DNA of 6,285 nt from Candidatus Cloacimonadota bacterium (GCA_030628975.1 DAOVPZ010000072.1:1-6285), one strand, 5' to 3'; positions 1 to 5,603 are shown, counted from the first letter of the stretch. Made by a program: numbers and translations. The notes: a model not told the origin generated them from the letters alone.

Positions 1-56
1 ATCTGGAATCTGGCATCTTGCATCTGGCATCCAGTATCGAGTATCCTGAATCAAAT
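1..56. repeat. Degenerate heptad repeat, ATCNNNN x 8, cut by the left edge
   Basis: Eight consecutive units of exactly seven bases each begin with ATC. Units at 8-14 and 22-28 are identical (ATCTGGC); units at 1-7 and 15-21 are close variants, and the last four drift (ATCCAGT, ATCGAGT, ATCCTGA, ATCAAAT). Periodicity stops at 56, where plain AT-rich sequence begins and continues to the beta-helix gene stop at 125. The array starts at base 1, so it probably continues outside the window. Seven is not a multiple of three and stops would arise in some frames, so this is more likely an intergenic repeat than protein-coding. Similar short tandem heptamers (STRR type) are known in cyanobacteria and other bacteria. 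No function is claimed. Confidence 0.75.
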
Positions 57-124
57 ATAAATAATTTATTTGCCAGAAATAAACAAATTTATTTAATAAT
101 ATACTAAATAATTTTTCTCATAAA

Positions 125-1354
125 TTATTCAATAATTTTTGGTTCCCAATTACCAAGAGGTCCACCATATATTCCCATATCAGACCTTGTTCCATCAGTA
201 TCGATTATAATTGGGTCACCTGAATTTATACATGGAGAGTCCTGGTTTAATATAAATGAATTATCCTTTAAGAACAATGGGTTTTTAGAAATATTCCCGT
301 TTTTATCAGTTCTGTCTTCAAGTCCTTCATAATTTCCATCAGAATTATCCCAGACATTATTATATAATATTAGAAAGTTGTCCAATGAAGTATTCATCCA
401 AACTCCAACACAAGGGCATACCCACTCATCTTTCCAGCCATTTTTAGTAATGATGTTATTTTTTAATATTCCTCTTGCAGATTCTCGCCAGACAGCAAAT
501 CCGCAATTGCCATTGTGGTAGATAACATTGTTGAGCACTTCCATATAAGCATTTCCAGTTGCGATAATTCCCCAACCAAGATTATCAAATACAGCATTGT
601 TTCTAACAACTGCTCGTGATTCTCCAAATGTTCCGATTCCTTTCCAATATCCTGATATTCTGTTTCTATAAACTATTGCGCTTGCATCCCAGGTAATTCC
701 TATTCCAGCCCCTCTTCCTGTCTCGATAATATTATCAGCAATAACAGCAGTTGCTCCTCTATAAAGTGCAACACCGTCCCAACCATTATTTCTTATTATG
801 TTATTGCGGATAAATAATTCTCCACCTTCTCTACCAAATACTCCACCAATGCCTACAACAACTGTGTCAATCCGATGAGTGTTGTTAACAATATGAACAT
901 TTTCAATTGTAGCCCGACTACTTTTTACAACTATTCCAGCATCAGTAGCATTTCCATCTGTATCACGAATACCACCTGTAACTGTTAGATTATTTATTGA
1001 AGAGCCATAGCTATTTTCGAAAAGAATTCCATAACCAGCATTTGTGATCAAGATTGTACTATCAGGATTTTCACCAAAAATTGTAAGAGCCTTATCATTT
1101 ATATGAAATCCAACAGTGGCTTGAACATCAGTAAGTGGCTCCATACAGTTTCCACAGATTTTTTCAATAATGGGTTTTGGTGTAGCTTCATATGTTCCAT
1201 TTTTAAGGAATAGTGTATCTCCGGAGTTTGCATTATCAATCATTGTTTGAAGATTTTGTATATGCTTATGCGCAAATATATTACAGTTTAAAGATAATAT
1301 TAAAATGCTCAGTATATAAAAGATAAATACGATGGAGCGGTTTAGTTTTCTCAT
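125..1354 (-). CDS. Secreted right-handed beta-helix (NosD/PbH1-type) protein
   Basis: The 409-residue product begins with a signal peptide: basic MRKLNR, a hydrophobic stretch over residues 8-23, and a plausible signal peptidase I site after NIFA (about residue 28). The SLNC sequence at 21-24 is a poor lipobox. The stretch GDTLFLKNGTY (45-55) is typical of the first turn of secreted beta-helix proteins. Residues about 85-335 form repeating rungs of roughly 22-23 residues with NNxI/NNxV steps, for example at 184, 207, 252, 275 and 299, matching parallel beta-helix repeats. The end, with NPLF (357-360), a SPCINSGD segment (373-380) and DMGIYGGP (392-399), matches the usual C-terminal cap of these proteins. 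Such folds usually bind or cut polysaccharide, but no catalytic residue set is recognised, so substrate is unknown. There is no T9SS-type tail. The ATG at 1354 has no Shine-Dalgarno sequence. The gene lies 81 bp downstream of the synthetase gene with no clear terminator between, so read-through is possible. Confidence 0.85.
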   Translation of the reverse strand: MRKLNRSIVFIFYILSILILSLNCNIFAHKHIQNLQTMIDNANSGDTLFLKNGTYEATPKPIIEKICGNCMEPLTDVQATVGFHINDKALTIFGENPDSTILITNAGYGILFENSYGSSINNLTVTGGIRDTDGNATDAGIVVKSSRATIENVHIVNNTHRIDTVVVGIGGVFGREGGELFIRNNIIRNNGWDGVALYRGATAVIADNIIETGRGAGIGITWDASAIVYRNRISGYWKGIGTFGESRAVVRNNAVFDNLGWGIIATGNAYMEVLNNVIYHNGNCGFAVWRESARGILKNNIITKNGWKDEWVCPCVGVWMNTSLDNFLILYNNVWDNSDGNYEGLEDRTDKNGNISKNPLFLKDNSFILNQDSPCINSGDPIIIDTDGTRSDMGIYGGPLGNWEPKIIE

Positions 1355-1435
1355 TTATACAAATAACATTTGAACAAAATGGGAATGTATATTTACTATT
1401 TTGAGTTTATTATTTCAATTTATTTTGAATTTTCT

Positions 1436-2857
1436 CTAAAGGTCATAATATCTAGCAATTTCCCATGGATGTGGAATTTTTTGCATATCATTAATATCCT
1501 TCATTTTTACAGATATCCATTTTTCAAGTAAATGTTTTGGCAATACATCTTCATAAGTAAGATAGTCATTATCAGATTCAAGACCTTTTAATGCAAATTC
1601 CAATGAGTCTGGGAATGAAGGCATTTTATCCAACTCTTCTTTTGAGAGGTCATATAAGTTGGTTTCAACTGGACCAAAACCTTGCTTTACTGGATCAATT
1701 TTATTTCTGATACCATCCAAACCAGCCATTATCAGCGCAGTAAAAGCTAAATATGGATTGCATGTTGCATCAGAGGGTCTGTATTCAAATCTCCTTTCCT
1801 GTGGGTTCTTTACATAAGCAGGGATTCTTATCGCAGCAGAACGGTTTCCTTCTGCAAAAACTGCTTTCGAAGGAGCTTCCAGACCTGCAATTAATCTTCT
1901 ATATGAATTTGTTGTTGGATTAGTAATAGCTGACAAAGATGAAGCATGCTTTAAAATTCCTCCAATGAAATTGAGTGCGGTTTGGCTTAATTTGTATAAA
2001 CCATTTTCATCATTGAAAATATTTTTGCCATCTTTTAAAAGGAATAGATGGATATGCATTCCATTACCTGCTTCACCGGGGATGATTTTGGGCAAGAATG
2101 AGATTATCTTATTATGCTTTTTTGCAATTCTATGACTGATGTTCTTTGCTAATACGGTAGCATCAGTTGCCAATTCAACAGGCATTATTTTGAATTCTAT
2201 TTCAGATTGAGAATAGCCAACTTCGTGGTGATGATATTTTACTTTTATATCCAATTTTCTTAAAGCACTTACAATCTCATTTCTAATCTCAAAAAGATGG
2301 TCATTTGGTTCAGAACGGAAATATCCACGATTACTTGCAAGACGGTATATCTCTTCTCCACCGGGAGGGCTGGCTATTTCACTGCTTTCGATCTTGTATG
2401 ATACCTCTCTTGGAGTGAGTCTGCTGTATAATTCATCAAGGATGTTAAATTCTAGTTCTATTAAGATTTTTACCTCGTCTGCAATGCCCTCTTTTTTTAG
2501 AGCATTAATTGCTTTCTGAACAATATGCCGAAGGTCTTGTCCGAAGCTTTTTCCAGTTCTTACTTCAAACACATCACAAAAGAAATAAAGTATTTTTGAA
2601 TTTTCATAAACAGGATCTTCAAAAGCAAAATTCAAATCTGGCTTGAAAATCATATCTGATTGTTCTACATTAGCAAATCCGAAATTAGAAGCATCAAAGC
2701 CAATTCCATTATGTAATAATTCCTCAGAAAAATTCTCACTCGGTATGGTTACATTTCTTAATCTACCCTCAATATCAGGAACATAGAATGAGATGAATTC
2801 AATATTCTTTTTTCTAACAAAATCAATAACTTCATTGCAATTTGTGAATGAAAGCAT
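1436..2857 (-). CDS. Type I glutamine synthetase family enzyme (GlnA-like)
   Basis: The 473-residue product matches type I glutamine synthetases along its length; the family joins glutamate (or a related substrate) to ammonia or an amine using ATP in the cytoplasm. Visible motifs in order: FDASNFGF (54-61) in the place of FDGSS; the catalytic ELEF segment (134-137); HHHEVGYSQSEIEFK (209-223); GEAGNGMHIH (261-270); NPTTNSYRRL (313-322) followed by EAP; NRSAAIRIP (338-346); RFEYRPSDATCNPYLAF (356-372); and PHPWE near the end. NLYDL (400-404) matches the segment holding the adenylylated Tyr in enterobacterial GlnA, but modification cannot be inferred. Two deviations stand out: the usual NGSGMH is AGNGMH, and DGSS is DASN. 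These could mean a gamma-glutamyl-amine ligase or other paralogue instead of the housekeeping enzyme, so no symbol is given. The start is ATG 2857. An in-frame TTG at 2869 would overlap the ribosome-binding site and is rejected. No glnB, amtB or glutamate synthase gene is in view. Confidence 0.9.
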   Translation of the reverse strand: MLSFTNCNEVIDFVRKKNIEFISFYVPDIEGRLRNVTIPSENFSEELLHNGIGFDASNFGFANVEQSDMIFKPDLNFAFEDPVYENSKILYFFCDVFEVRTGKSFGQDLRHIVQKAINALKKEGIADEVKILIELEFNILDELYSRLTPREVSYKIESSEIASPPGGEEIYRLASNRGYFRSEPNDHLFEIRNEIVSALRKLDIKVKYHHHEVGYSQSEIEFKIMPVELATDATVLAKNISHRIAKKHNKIISFLPKIIPGEAGNGMHIHLFLLKDGKNIFNDENGLYKLSQTALNFIGGILKHASSLSAITNPTTNSYRRLIAGLEAPSKAVFAEGNRSAAIRIPAYVKNPQERRFEYRPSDATCNPYLAFTALIMAGLDGIRNKIDPVKQGFGPVETNLYDLSKEELDKMPSFPDSLEFALKGLESDNDYLTYEDVLPKHLLEKWISVKMKDINDMQKIPHPWEIARYYDL

Positions 2858-2860
2858 ATA

Positions 2861-2867
2861 ATCCTCC
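2861..2867 (-). promoter_or_regulatory. Shine-Dalgarno site that fixes the synthetase start
   Basis: On the minus strand GGAGGAT lies five bases upstream (counting from GGAGG) of the ATG at 2857. A longer reading from the TTG at 2869 would put this near-perfect site inside the coding sequence, so the ATG is preferred. Confidence 0.85.
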
Positions 2868-2913
2868 AATTTAAAAAATTTATGAAAATTATCTGGAATA
2901 ATATGTTTTATTT

Positions 2914-2943
2914 ATAAAATTTTTTACCTTCTAACAGTGTCAA
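2914..2943 (-). promoter_or_regulatory. Probable sigma70-type promoter of the synthetase gene
   Basis: Minus strand: a perfect -35 TTGACA (2943-2938), an 18-base spacer, and a -10 candidate TTTTAT (2919-2914, four of six matches). Transcription would start near 2907, giving a leader of about 50 bases before ATG 2857. The -35 is exact and the distance is normal. The -10 is weak and sits in AT-rich sequence, where chance matches are common. Confidence 0.55.
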
Positions 2944-3077
2944 GATAAATGTTATTGGATCTGATTGGTAGAAATTATTGAAAACAATGTTTGAATTAAA
3001 AAATGGCTTTTTTAAAAACAAAGGGTTAAAAGATAATTAACATAAAAATAAGGGAAAATTGAATTTCTGAAAAAAAA

Positions 3078-3107
3078 TTGACAGATGAAATAATAATTTT
3101 TTTTTAT
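3078..3107 (+). promoter_or_regulatory. Possible distant promoter of the secreted protein gene
   Basis: An exact TTGACA (3078-3083) is followed after 18 bases by TTTTAT (3102-3107), the same arrangement as at the synthetase promoter on the other strand. If used, transcription would start near 3114 and leave a leader of about 290 bases before the ATG at 3408. The -10 lies in a run of T, so support is limited. Confidence 0.35.
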
Positions 3108-3231
3108 TTGTTATATATTATTGAATTCATTAGAAATTTCACCTTTTTTATAAGATTTATTAGATATGAAATGAGAATTAAATCTTTTATTTTACATTCG
3201 TTGATTACTTAAATTATATGAGGTCATCAAT

Positions 3232-3276
3232 ATGAGAAAAACAACTATTTTATTATGTAGCACATGTGATATCTAA
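3232..3276 (+). CDS. Possible 14-codon leader ORF or gene-start remnant
   Basis: ATG 3232 opens a 14-residue reading frame, MRKTTILLCSTCDI, ending at TAA 3274-3276. GAGG at 3220-3223 lies eight bases upstream, a usable Shine-Dalgarno distance and better than what the following gene has. The peptide looks like the first part of a signal peptide (two basic residues, then hydrophobic). It could be a leader peptide within the long leader of the 3408 gene, the decayed start of a lost secreted protein, or chance in AT-rich DNA. There is no homology evidence. Confidence 0.2.
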   Translation: MRKTTILLCSTCDI

Positions 3277-3363
3277 TAGAAAAATTGCATTTTATAATGT
3301 ATTATATCAGGATAGAAGATTAGTTTTAAAATAAGTTGGATAAAAAAAATATAATACGAAAAC

Positions 3364-3397
3364 ATGAGTGAGCAACCTTTTGGTTGACATCATTCAT
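3364..3397 (+). promoter_or_regulatory. Stem-loop directly upstream of the secreted protein start
   Basis: The core is a perfect stem CAACC/GGTTG (3373-3377 with 3382-3386) closing a TTTT loop. Flanking arms 3364-3370 (ATGAGTG) and 3391-3397 (CATTCAT) also pair, with one G-U, leaving a small internal loop at 3371-3372 and 3387-3390. The structure ends ten bases before ATG 3408, and no Shine-Dalgarno sequence lies in those ten bases. As RNA it would sit in the initiation region and could control translation; as DNA it could be an operator. It lacks a downstream U-run of terminator type. Confidence 0.5.
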
Positions 3398-3407
3398 ATG
3401 AAGTATA

Positions 3408-4151
3408 ATGATAAAATATACTTTTAAGAAATCACTGTATCTTATACTGTTCGTTTTTTTCTTACAATTTTCATTAGCCTATCCCCTTGAATTTGGAGAG
3501 GTTGGAGTTAGCGATTCTTTGGAATTATCAATATCAGATGAAATGATATTTTGGGATTTTCCTGCGGGAGGTATTGCAATTATAACAGATTTTAATTATG
3601 AGATTACCGGTCCAGATTCAAATGAATTTTATATGTGCGGTTTTGATTGGATTTTTTATCCACTAAATCCTCTTATTGAATATACTATTTGTATTGGATT
3701 TTCACCTGAAACTGTTGGATATAAACAAGCAGAATTTACTTATTACATCGATGGTACTATTATTTTAGAAGGTTATATTAATGAAGATTTCTATTATTTT
3801 TCTGATCCTGAACCATTATCAGGCATTGGCACTATATCAACTATATATGACATTAATAATCTTATTCAAGATAAGTATAAATTATATCCCAATTATCCAA
3901 ATCCTTTCAATCCCGATAAAATCGGGACAACAATTAGATACTTCTTACCCAGATATACAGAAGTAAAAATTCAAATATACAATCTTAAAGGTCAATTAGT
4001 AGAAACACTTGTTAATGAATATAAACCTGCTGGATATCATACTATTGGGTGGAATTTTCCCGAGAATTCGGGGATGAGTTCTGGAATATATTTCTACAAA
4101 TTATCAACCCAAGATAAGACATTTATCAAGAAGATGATTATGATGAGATAA
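3408..4151 (+). CDS. Small secreted protein: HYDIN/ASH-like Ig domain plus T9SS-type sorting tail
   Basis: The 247-residue product starts with a signal peptide (MIKYTFKK, then a hydrophobic core to about residue 23, likely cut after SLA at 22-24). Residues about 27-141 resemble a single HYDIN/ASPM-like Ig domain (choice-of-anchor D type): an FGEVGV start, IGFSPETVGYKQAEF (96-110) and a closing LSGIG (137-141). Residues 159-247 are a FlgD-Ig-like/T9SS type A tail: YPNPFNP (163-169), TTIRYFLP, IQIYNLKGQLVETL, then W215 and SSGIYFYKL (224-232), ending in KKMIMMR. Such tails direct proteins across the outer membrane and are often removed or anchored. No enzymatic residues are seen, so a structural or adhesive surface role is an inference. 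ATG 3408 is the only usable start for the signal peptide but has no Shine-Dalgarno sequence. Four unusual residues (170-173) coincide with a palindrome. The gene is transcribed alone, with a terminator at 4174-4216. Confidence 0.85.
   Translation: MIKYTFKKSLYLILFVFFLQFSLAYPLEFGEVGVSDSLELSISDEMIFWDFPAGGIAIITDFNYEITGPDSNEFYMCGFDWIFYPLNPLIEYTICIGFSPETVGYKQAEFTYYIDGTIILEGYINEDFYYFSDPEPLSGIGTISTIYDINNLIQDKYKLYPNYPNPFNPDKIGTTIRYFLPRYTEVKIQIYNLKGQLVETLVNEYKPAGYHTIGWNFPENSGMSSGIYFYKLSTQDKTFIKKMIMMR
3911..3927. repeat. Perfect palindromic element inside the sorting-domain coding sequence
   Basis: TCCCGAT (3911-3917) and ATCGGGA (3921-3927) are perfect inverted arms around AAA. The element encodes D170-K171-I172-G173 between NPFNP and TTIRY. 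At this point family members normally carry a single residue before TTI, so the element appears to add about three codons in frame. It is markedly GC-richer than its surroundings. Insertion is inferred from the family pattern. Confidence 0.7.
4057..4074. repeat. Second CCCGA/TCGGG palindrome in the same gene
   Basis: CCCGA (4059-4063) and TCGGG (4068-4072) pair around GAAT; T4058-G4073 (wobble) and T4057-A4074 extend the stem. The outer bases match the element at 3911-3927 (TCCCGA at one end, GGGA at the other). It encodes P218-E219-N220-S221-G222, in the variable loop between the conserved Trp and SSGIYFY, where length differences are tolerated. Confidence 0.55.
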
Positions 4152-4173
4152 TTAACTCAAAAACAATTATATT

Positions 4174-4216
4174 AGTCTGTTTATCCGCAAACCAGTGTAT
4201 AGACAGGCTTTTCTTT
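4174..4216 (+). terminator. Rho-independent terminator of the secreted protein gene
   Basis: Arms 4174-4184 and 4199-4209 form an 11-bp stem (two G-U pairs) around a 14-base loop, followed at once by TTTCTTT (4210-4216). It begins 22 bases after the TGA-free stop codon TAA at 4149-4151. Read on the minus strand, the same stem lies just past the tRNA 3' end with a T-run further on (about 4161-4165 as A's), so it might also stop tRNA transcription, less convincingly. Confidence 0.75.
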
Positions 4217-4225
4217 AAAATTTAG

Positions 4226-4297
4226 TAGCCCCAAGGGGAATCGAACCCCTGTTACCGGAATGAGAATCCGGCGTCCTAACCCCTAGACGATGGAGCC
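4226..4297 (-). tRNA. tRNA-Glu, anticodon CTC
   Basis: The minus strand gives a complete 72-base cloverleaf. The acceptor strand GGCTCCA pairs with TGGGGCT (with G-U at 1-72 and 4-69). The D arm has GTC/GAC stems. The anticodon stem CCGGA/TCCGG encloses the loop TTCTCAT, so the anticodon at positions 34-36 is CTC, reading GAG. There is a four-base variable loop, and a T arm AGGGG/CCCCT around TTCGAAT. The base after the acceptor stem (73) is A, and CCA is not encoded. The G1-U72 pair is less usual than G1-C72. An own promoter lies a few bases upstream. Confidence 0.96.
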
Positions 4298-4306
4298 GTT
4301 TAGTCT

Positions 4307-4336
4307 TTTAAAAGAATATACTTTCCTATATGTCAA
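4307..4336 (-). promoter_or_regulatory. Probable promoter of tRNA-Glu
   Basis: Minus strand: exact -35 TTGACA (4336-4331), 18-base spacer, and -10 candidate TTTAAA (4312-4307, four of six). The start would fall near 4300, only a few bases before the tRNA 5' end at 4297. Position and -35 are good; the -10 is weak. Confidence 0.5.
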
Positions 4337-4401
4337 GTATTTTGAAATTGTAATAACATAGATACAAATCATATAAATTTTGCTTTATAAAAGAGAATTA
4401 C

Positions 4402-4407
4402 TTGACA
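4402..4407 (+). promoter_or_regulatory. Possible -35 element for the acyl-CoA dehydrogenase pair
   Basis: An exact TTGACA lies 83 bases before ATG 4491. At 16-18 bases downstream the sequence is mostly A, and no good -10 is found, so only the -35 is reported. With its flank it mirrors the -35 of the tRNA promoter (TACTTGACA at 4399-4407 against TGTCAAGTA at 4331-4339). Confidence 0.3.
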
Positions 4408-4480
4408 GTATCAATTCAATTTTTGAAAAAAAATAAAAAAATAATATCAAGAATATATTGAGTAACATTGATTTAATTCT

Positions 4481-4486
4481 AAGGAG
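4481..4486 (+). promoter_or_regulatory. Shine-Dalgarno site that fixes the first ACAD start
   Basis: AAGGAG ends four bases before ATG 4491. An in-frame TTG at 4458 would add 11 residues and place this site inside the gene. The ATG start also puts the usual EQKLI N-terminal helix at residues 9-13, as expected for the family. Confidence 0.8.
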
Positions 4487-4490
4487 AGTT

Positions 4491-5603
4491 ATGAATTTAA
4501 TAAACTTTAACAACGAGCAGAAATTAATTCAAGGTGAGATTAGGAAATTTGCAACTACTGAACTTGACCCCATAGCAGATGAGATAGAAAAAAATAGTGT
4601 CTTTCCAACTGATATTATCACAAAACTATCTGAATTAGGACTGCTAAGTCTAATTATCCCAGAAAAATATAATGGTGTCGATATGGATACAACGAGTCTT
4701 TGTATAACTGTGGAAGAATTATCTAAAGTTTGTGCATCAATCGGAGCAATTCTTGTTGTAAATAATTGTATGGTCGCTTTTCCATTAATAAAATACGGAC
4801 AAGAATCCCAAAAAGATTATTATTTGAAAAAGCTCTCAAATGGTGAAATCGGTGCCTATATTTGCGATCCAGAGATTGATATACCTGGTAAAAAAATTGA
4901 AGCTCAAGCTTTAGATAAAGATTATTTAGTCTCAGGAAATAGAGATTTTGTTTTAAACGGTGAATCTGCTAACTTCTTTTTAATGCCAATCACTCTATCA
5001 GAAGGAAAATCATTTTGCTTATTTGAAAAAGGAATAGATGGAATGAATTTAACTAAACCTGAGATTTTAGGCATCAGATCAGCAGGAATTGTTAGTGCTG
5101 AATTCAAAGAAACTCAATTAAAAAATGAATATTTTTTAATATCTGAAGATAGGGGAGAAGAGGTTCTAAAAGAGATTCGGGATTATGCAAATATCTGTTT
5201 TTCTGCAATTTCACTCGGTATTGCCCAAACTGCTCTTAGCGCTTCGATAAAATATTCAAAGGAAAGGATACAGTTTGGTAGACGAATATGTGAATTTCCA
5301 ATGATTCAGGAAATGATTGCAGAGATGAAGATAAAAATAGAGGCTGCCAGGTTCTTGATTTATGATGCAGCATTTAAATGTGATAATAGTCAGGATTATT
5401 CATTAGCTTCCAAGATTGCTCGTCTTCATTGTGGTGATGTAGCGGTATATTCAGGACTTCAGGCTATTCAGATTCATGGTGGATATGGTTATATAAAGGA
5501 CTATCCTGTAGAACGCTATTTTCGAGATGCAAAGGTGCTTCAAGTATTAGATGTTACTCCACATATTTTAAAATCAAATATTGCCAAGGAGTTGCTCAAA
5601 TGA
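4491..5603 (+). CDS. Divergent acyl-CoA dehydrogenase family protein, likely partner subunit
   Basis: The 370-residue product has the full acyl-CoA dehydrogenase length and order: N-terminal helices (EQKLIQGEIRKFA, 9-21; LGLLSLIIPEKYNG, 49-62), a middle beta domain, and C-terminal helices with YSKERIQFGR (255-264) and the second family signature IQIHGGYGYIKDYPVERYFR (326-345). The family oxidises acyl-CoA at the alpha-beta carbons using FAD and passes electrons to ETF. Two key sites are altered. The first signature, normally LTEPxxGSD, reads ICDPEIDIPG (124-133). At the position of the catalytic Glu (IYEGT in many members) the sequence is VLDVT, with Asp 354. The protein may therefore be poorly active or inactive alone. 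The next gene overlaps by four bases and keeps the signature, so this one may be the non-catalytic or cofactor-sharing half of a heteromer, as described for some mycobacterial FadE pairs. Functional decay is possible but less likely, since the frame is intact and the rest is conserved. Confidence 0.88.
   Translation: MNLINFNNEQKLIQGEIRKFATTELDPIADEIEKNSVFPTDIITKLSELGLLSLIIPEKYNGVDMDTTSLCITVEELSKVCASIGAILVVNNCMVAFPLIKYGQESQKDYYLKKLSNGEIGAYICDPEIDIPGKKIEAQALDKDYLVSGNRDFVLNGESANFFLMPITLSEGKSFCLFEKGIDGMNLTKPEILGIRSAGIVSAEFKETQLKNEYFLISEDRGEEVLKEIRDYANICFSAISLGIAQTALSASIKYSKERIQFGRRICEFPMIQEMIAEMKIKIEAARFLIYDAAFKCDNSQDYSLASKIARLHCGDVAVYSGLQAIQIHGGYGYIKDYPVERYFRDAKVLQVLDVTPHILKSNIAKELLK
5586..5591 (+). 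promoter_or_regulatory. Shine-Dalgarno site of the overlapping second ACAD gene
   Basis: AAGGAG within the end of the first gene lies eight bases before ATG 5600, which overlaps the preceding TGA (5601-5603) as ATGA. The two proteins are likely made in a coupled way. Confidence 0.75.

Larger units (their letters stand above)
2870..3407. other. AT-rich intergenic region with possible structured leader
   Basis: About 540 bases lie between two divergent genes with no convincing full-length gene on either strand. It holds the synthetase promoter, a second promoter-like TTGACA pair on the plus strand (3078-3107), a 14-codon ORF (3232-3276) and a strong stem-loop at 3364-3397. Two other inverted repeats were seen. 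Arms 3152-3159 and 3179-3186 (AAGATTTA/TAAATCTT) form a perfect 8-bp stem with a 19-base loop. Arms 3267-3278 and 3300-3309 pair over ten positions with a two-base bulge, with a nested stem at 3281-3293 (AAAAT/ATTTT). The last two are almost pure A/T and could be chance. No known riboswitch class or RNA gene is recognised. Confidence 0.6.

Noticed and set aside
77..94. AAATAAA/TTTATTT hairpin downstream of the beta-helix gene as a terminator
   Set aside because: The stem is pure A/T and is not followed by a T-run on the minus strand; such repeats are expected by chance in this composition.
1355..1435. Possible terminator between the synthetase and beta-helix genes (TTCAA/TTGAA)
   Set aside because: Only a five-base A/T-rich stem without a good T-run, so not called; the two genes may be co-transcribed or the second may have its own unseen promoter.
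2858..2869. In-frame TTG start giving a synthetase four residues longer
   Set aside because: The TTG is embedded in the GGAGG ribosome-binding site of the ATG at 2857.
3261..3268. CACATGTG eight-base palindrome
   Set aside because: A single short palindrome with no second copy or promoter context; it may be chance.
3384..3409. TTGACA followed by TATAAT, a seemingly perfect promoter
   Set aside because: The spacer is only 14 bases, and TATAAT overlaps the ATG at 3408, so transcription would begin inside the gene, after its only suitable start. The TTGACA also forms part of the stem-loop arm.
4458..4490. In-frame TTG start adding 11 residues to the first ACAD
   Set aside because: AAGGAG at 4481-4486 stands at the right distance from ATG 4491, and the family N-terminus aligns from that ATG.
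4922..5107. 61-residue minus-strand ORF opposite the first ACAD
   Set aside because: It lies wholly within a well-supported gene, has no ribosome-binding site and no recognisable domain; it is a shadow of the coding strand.
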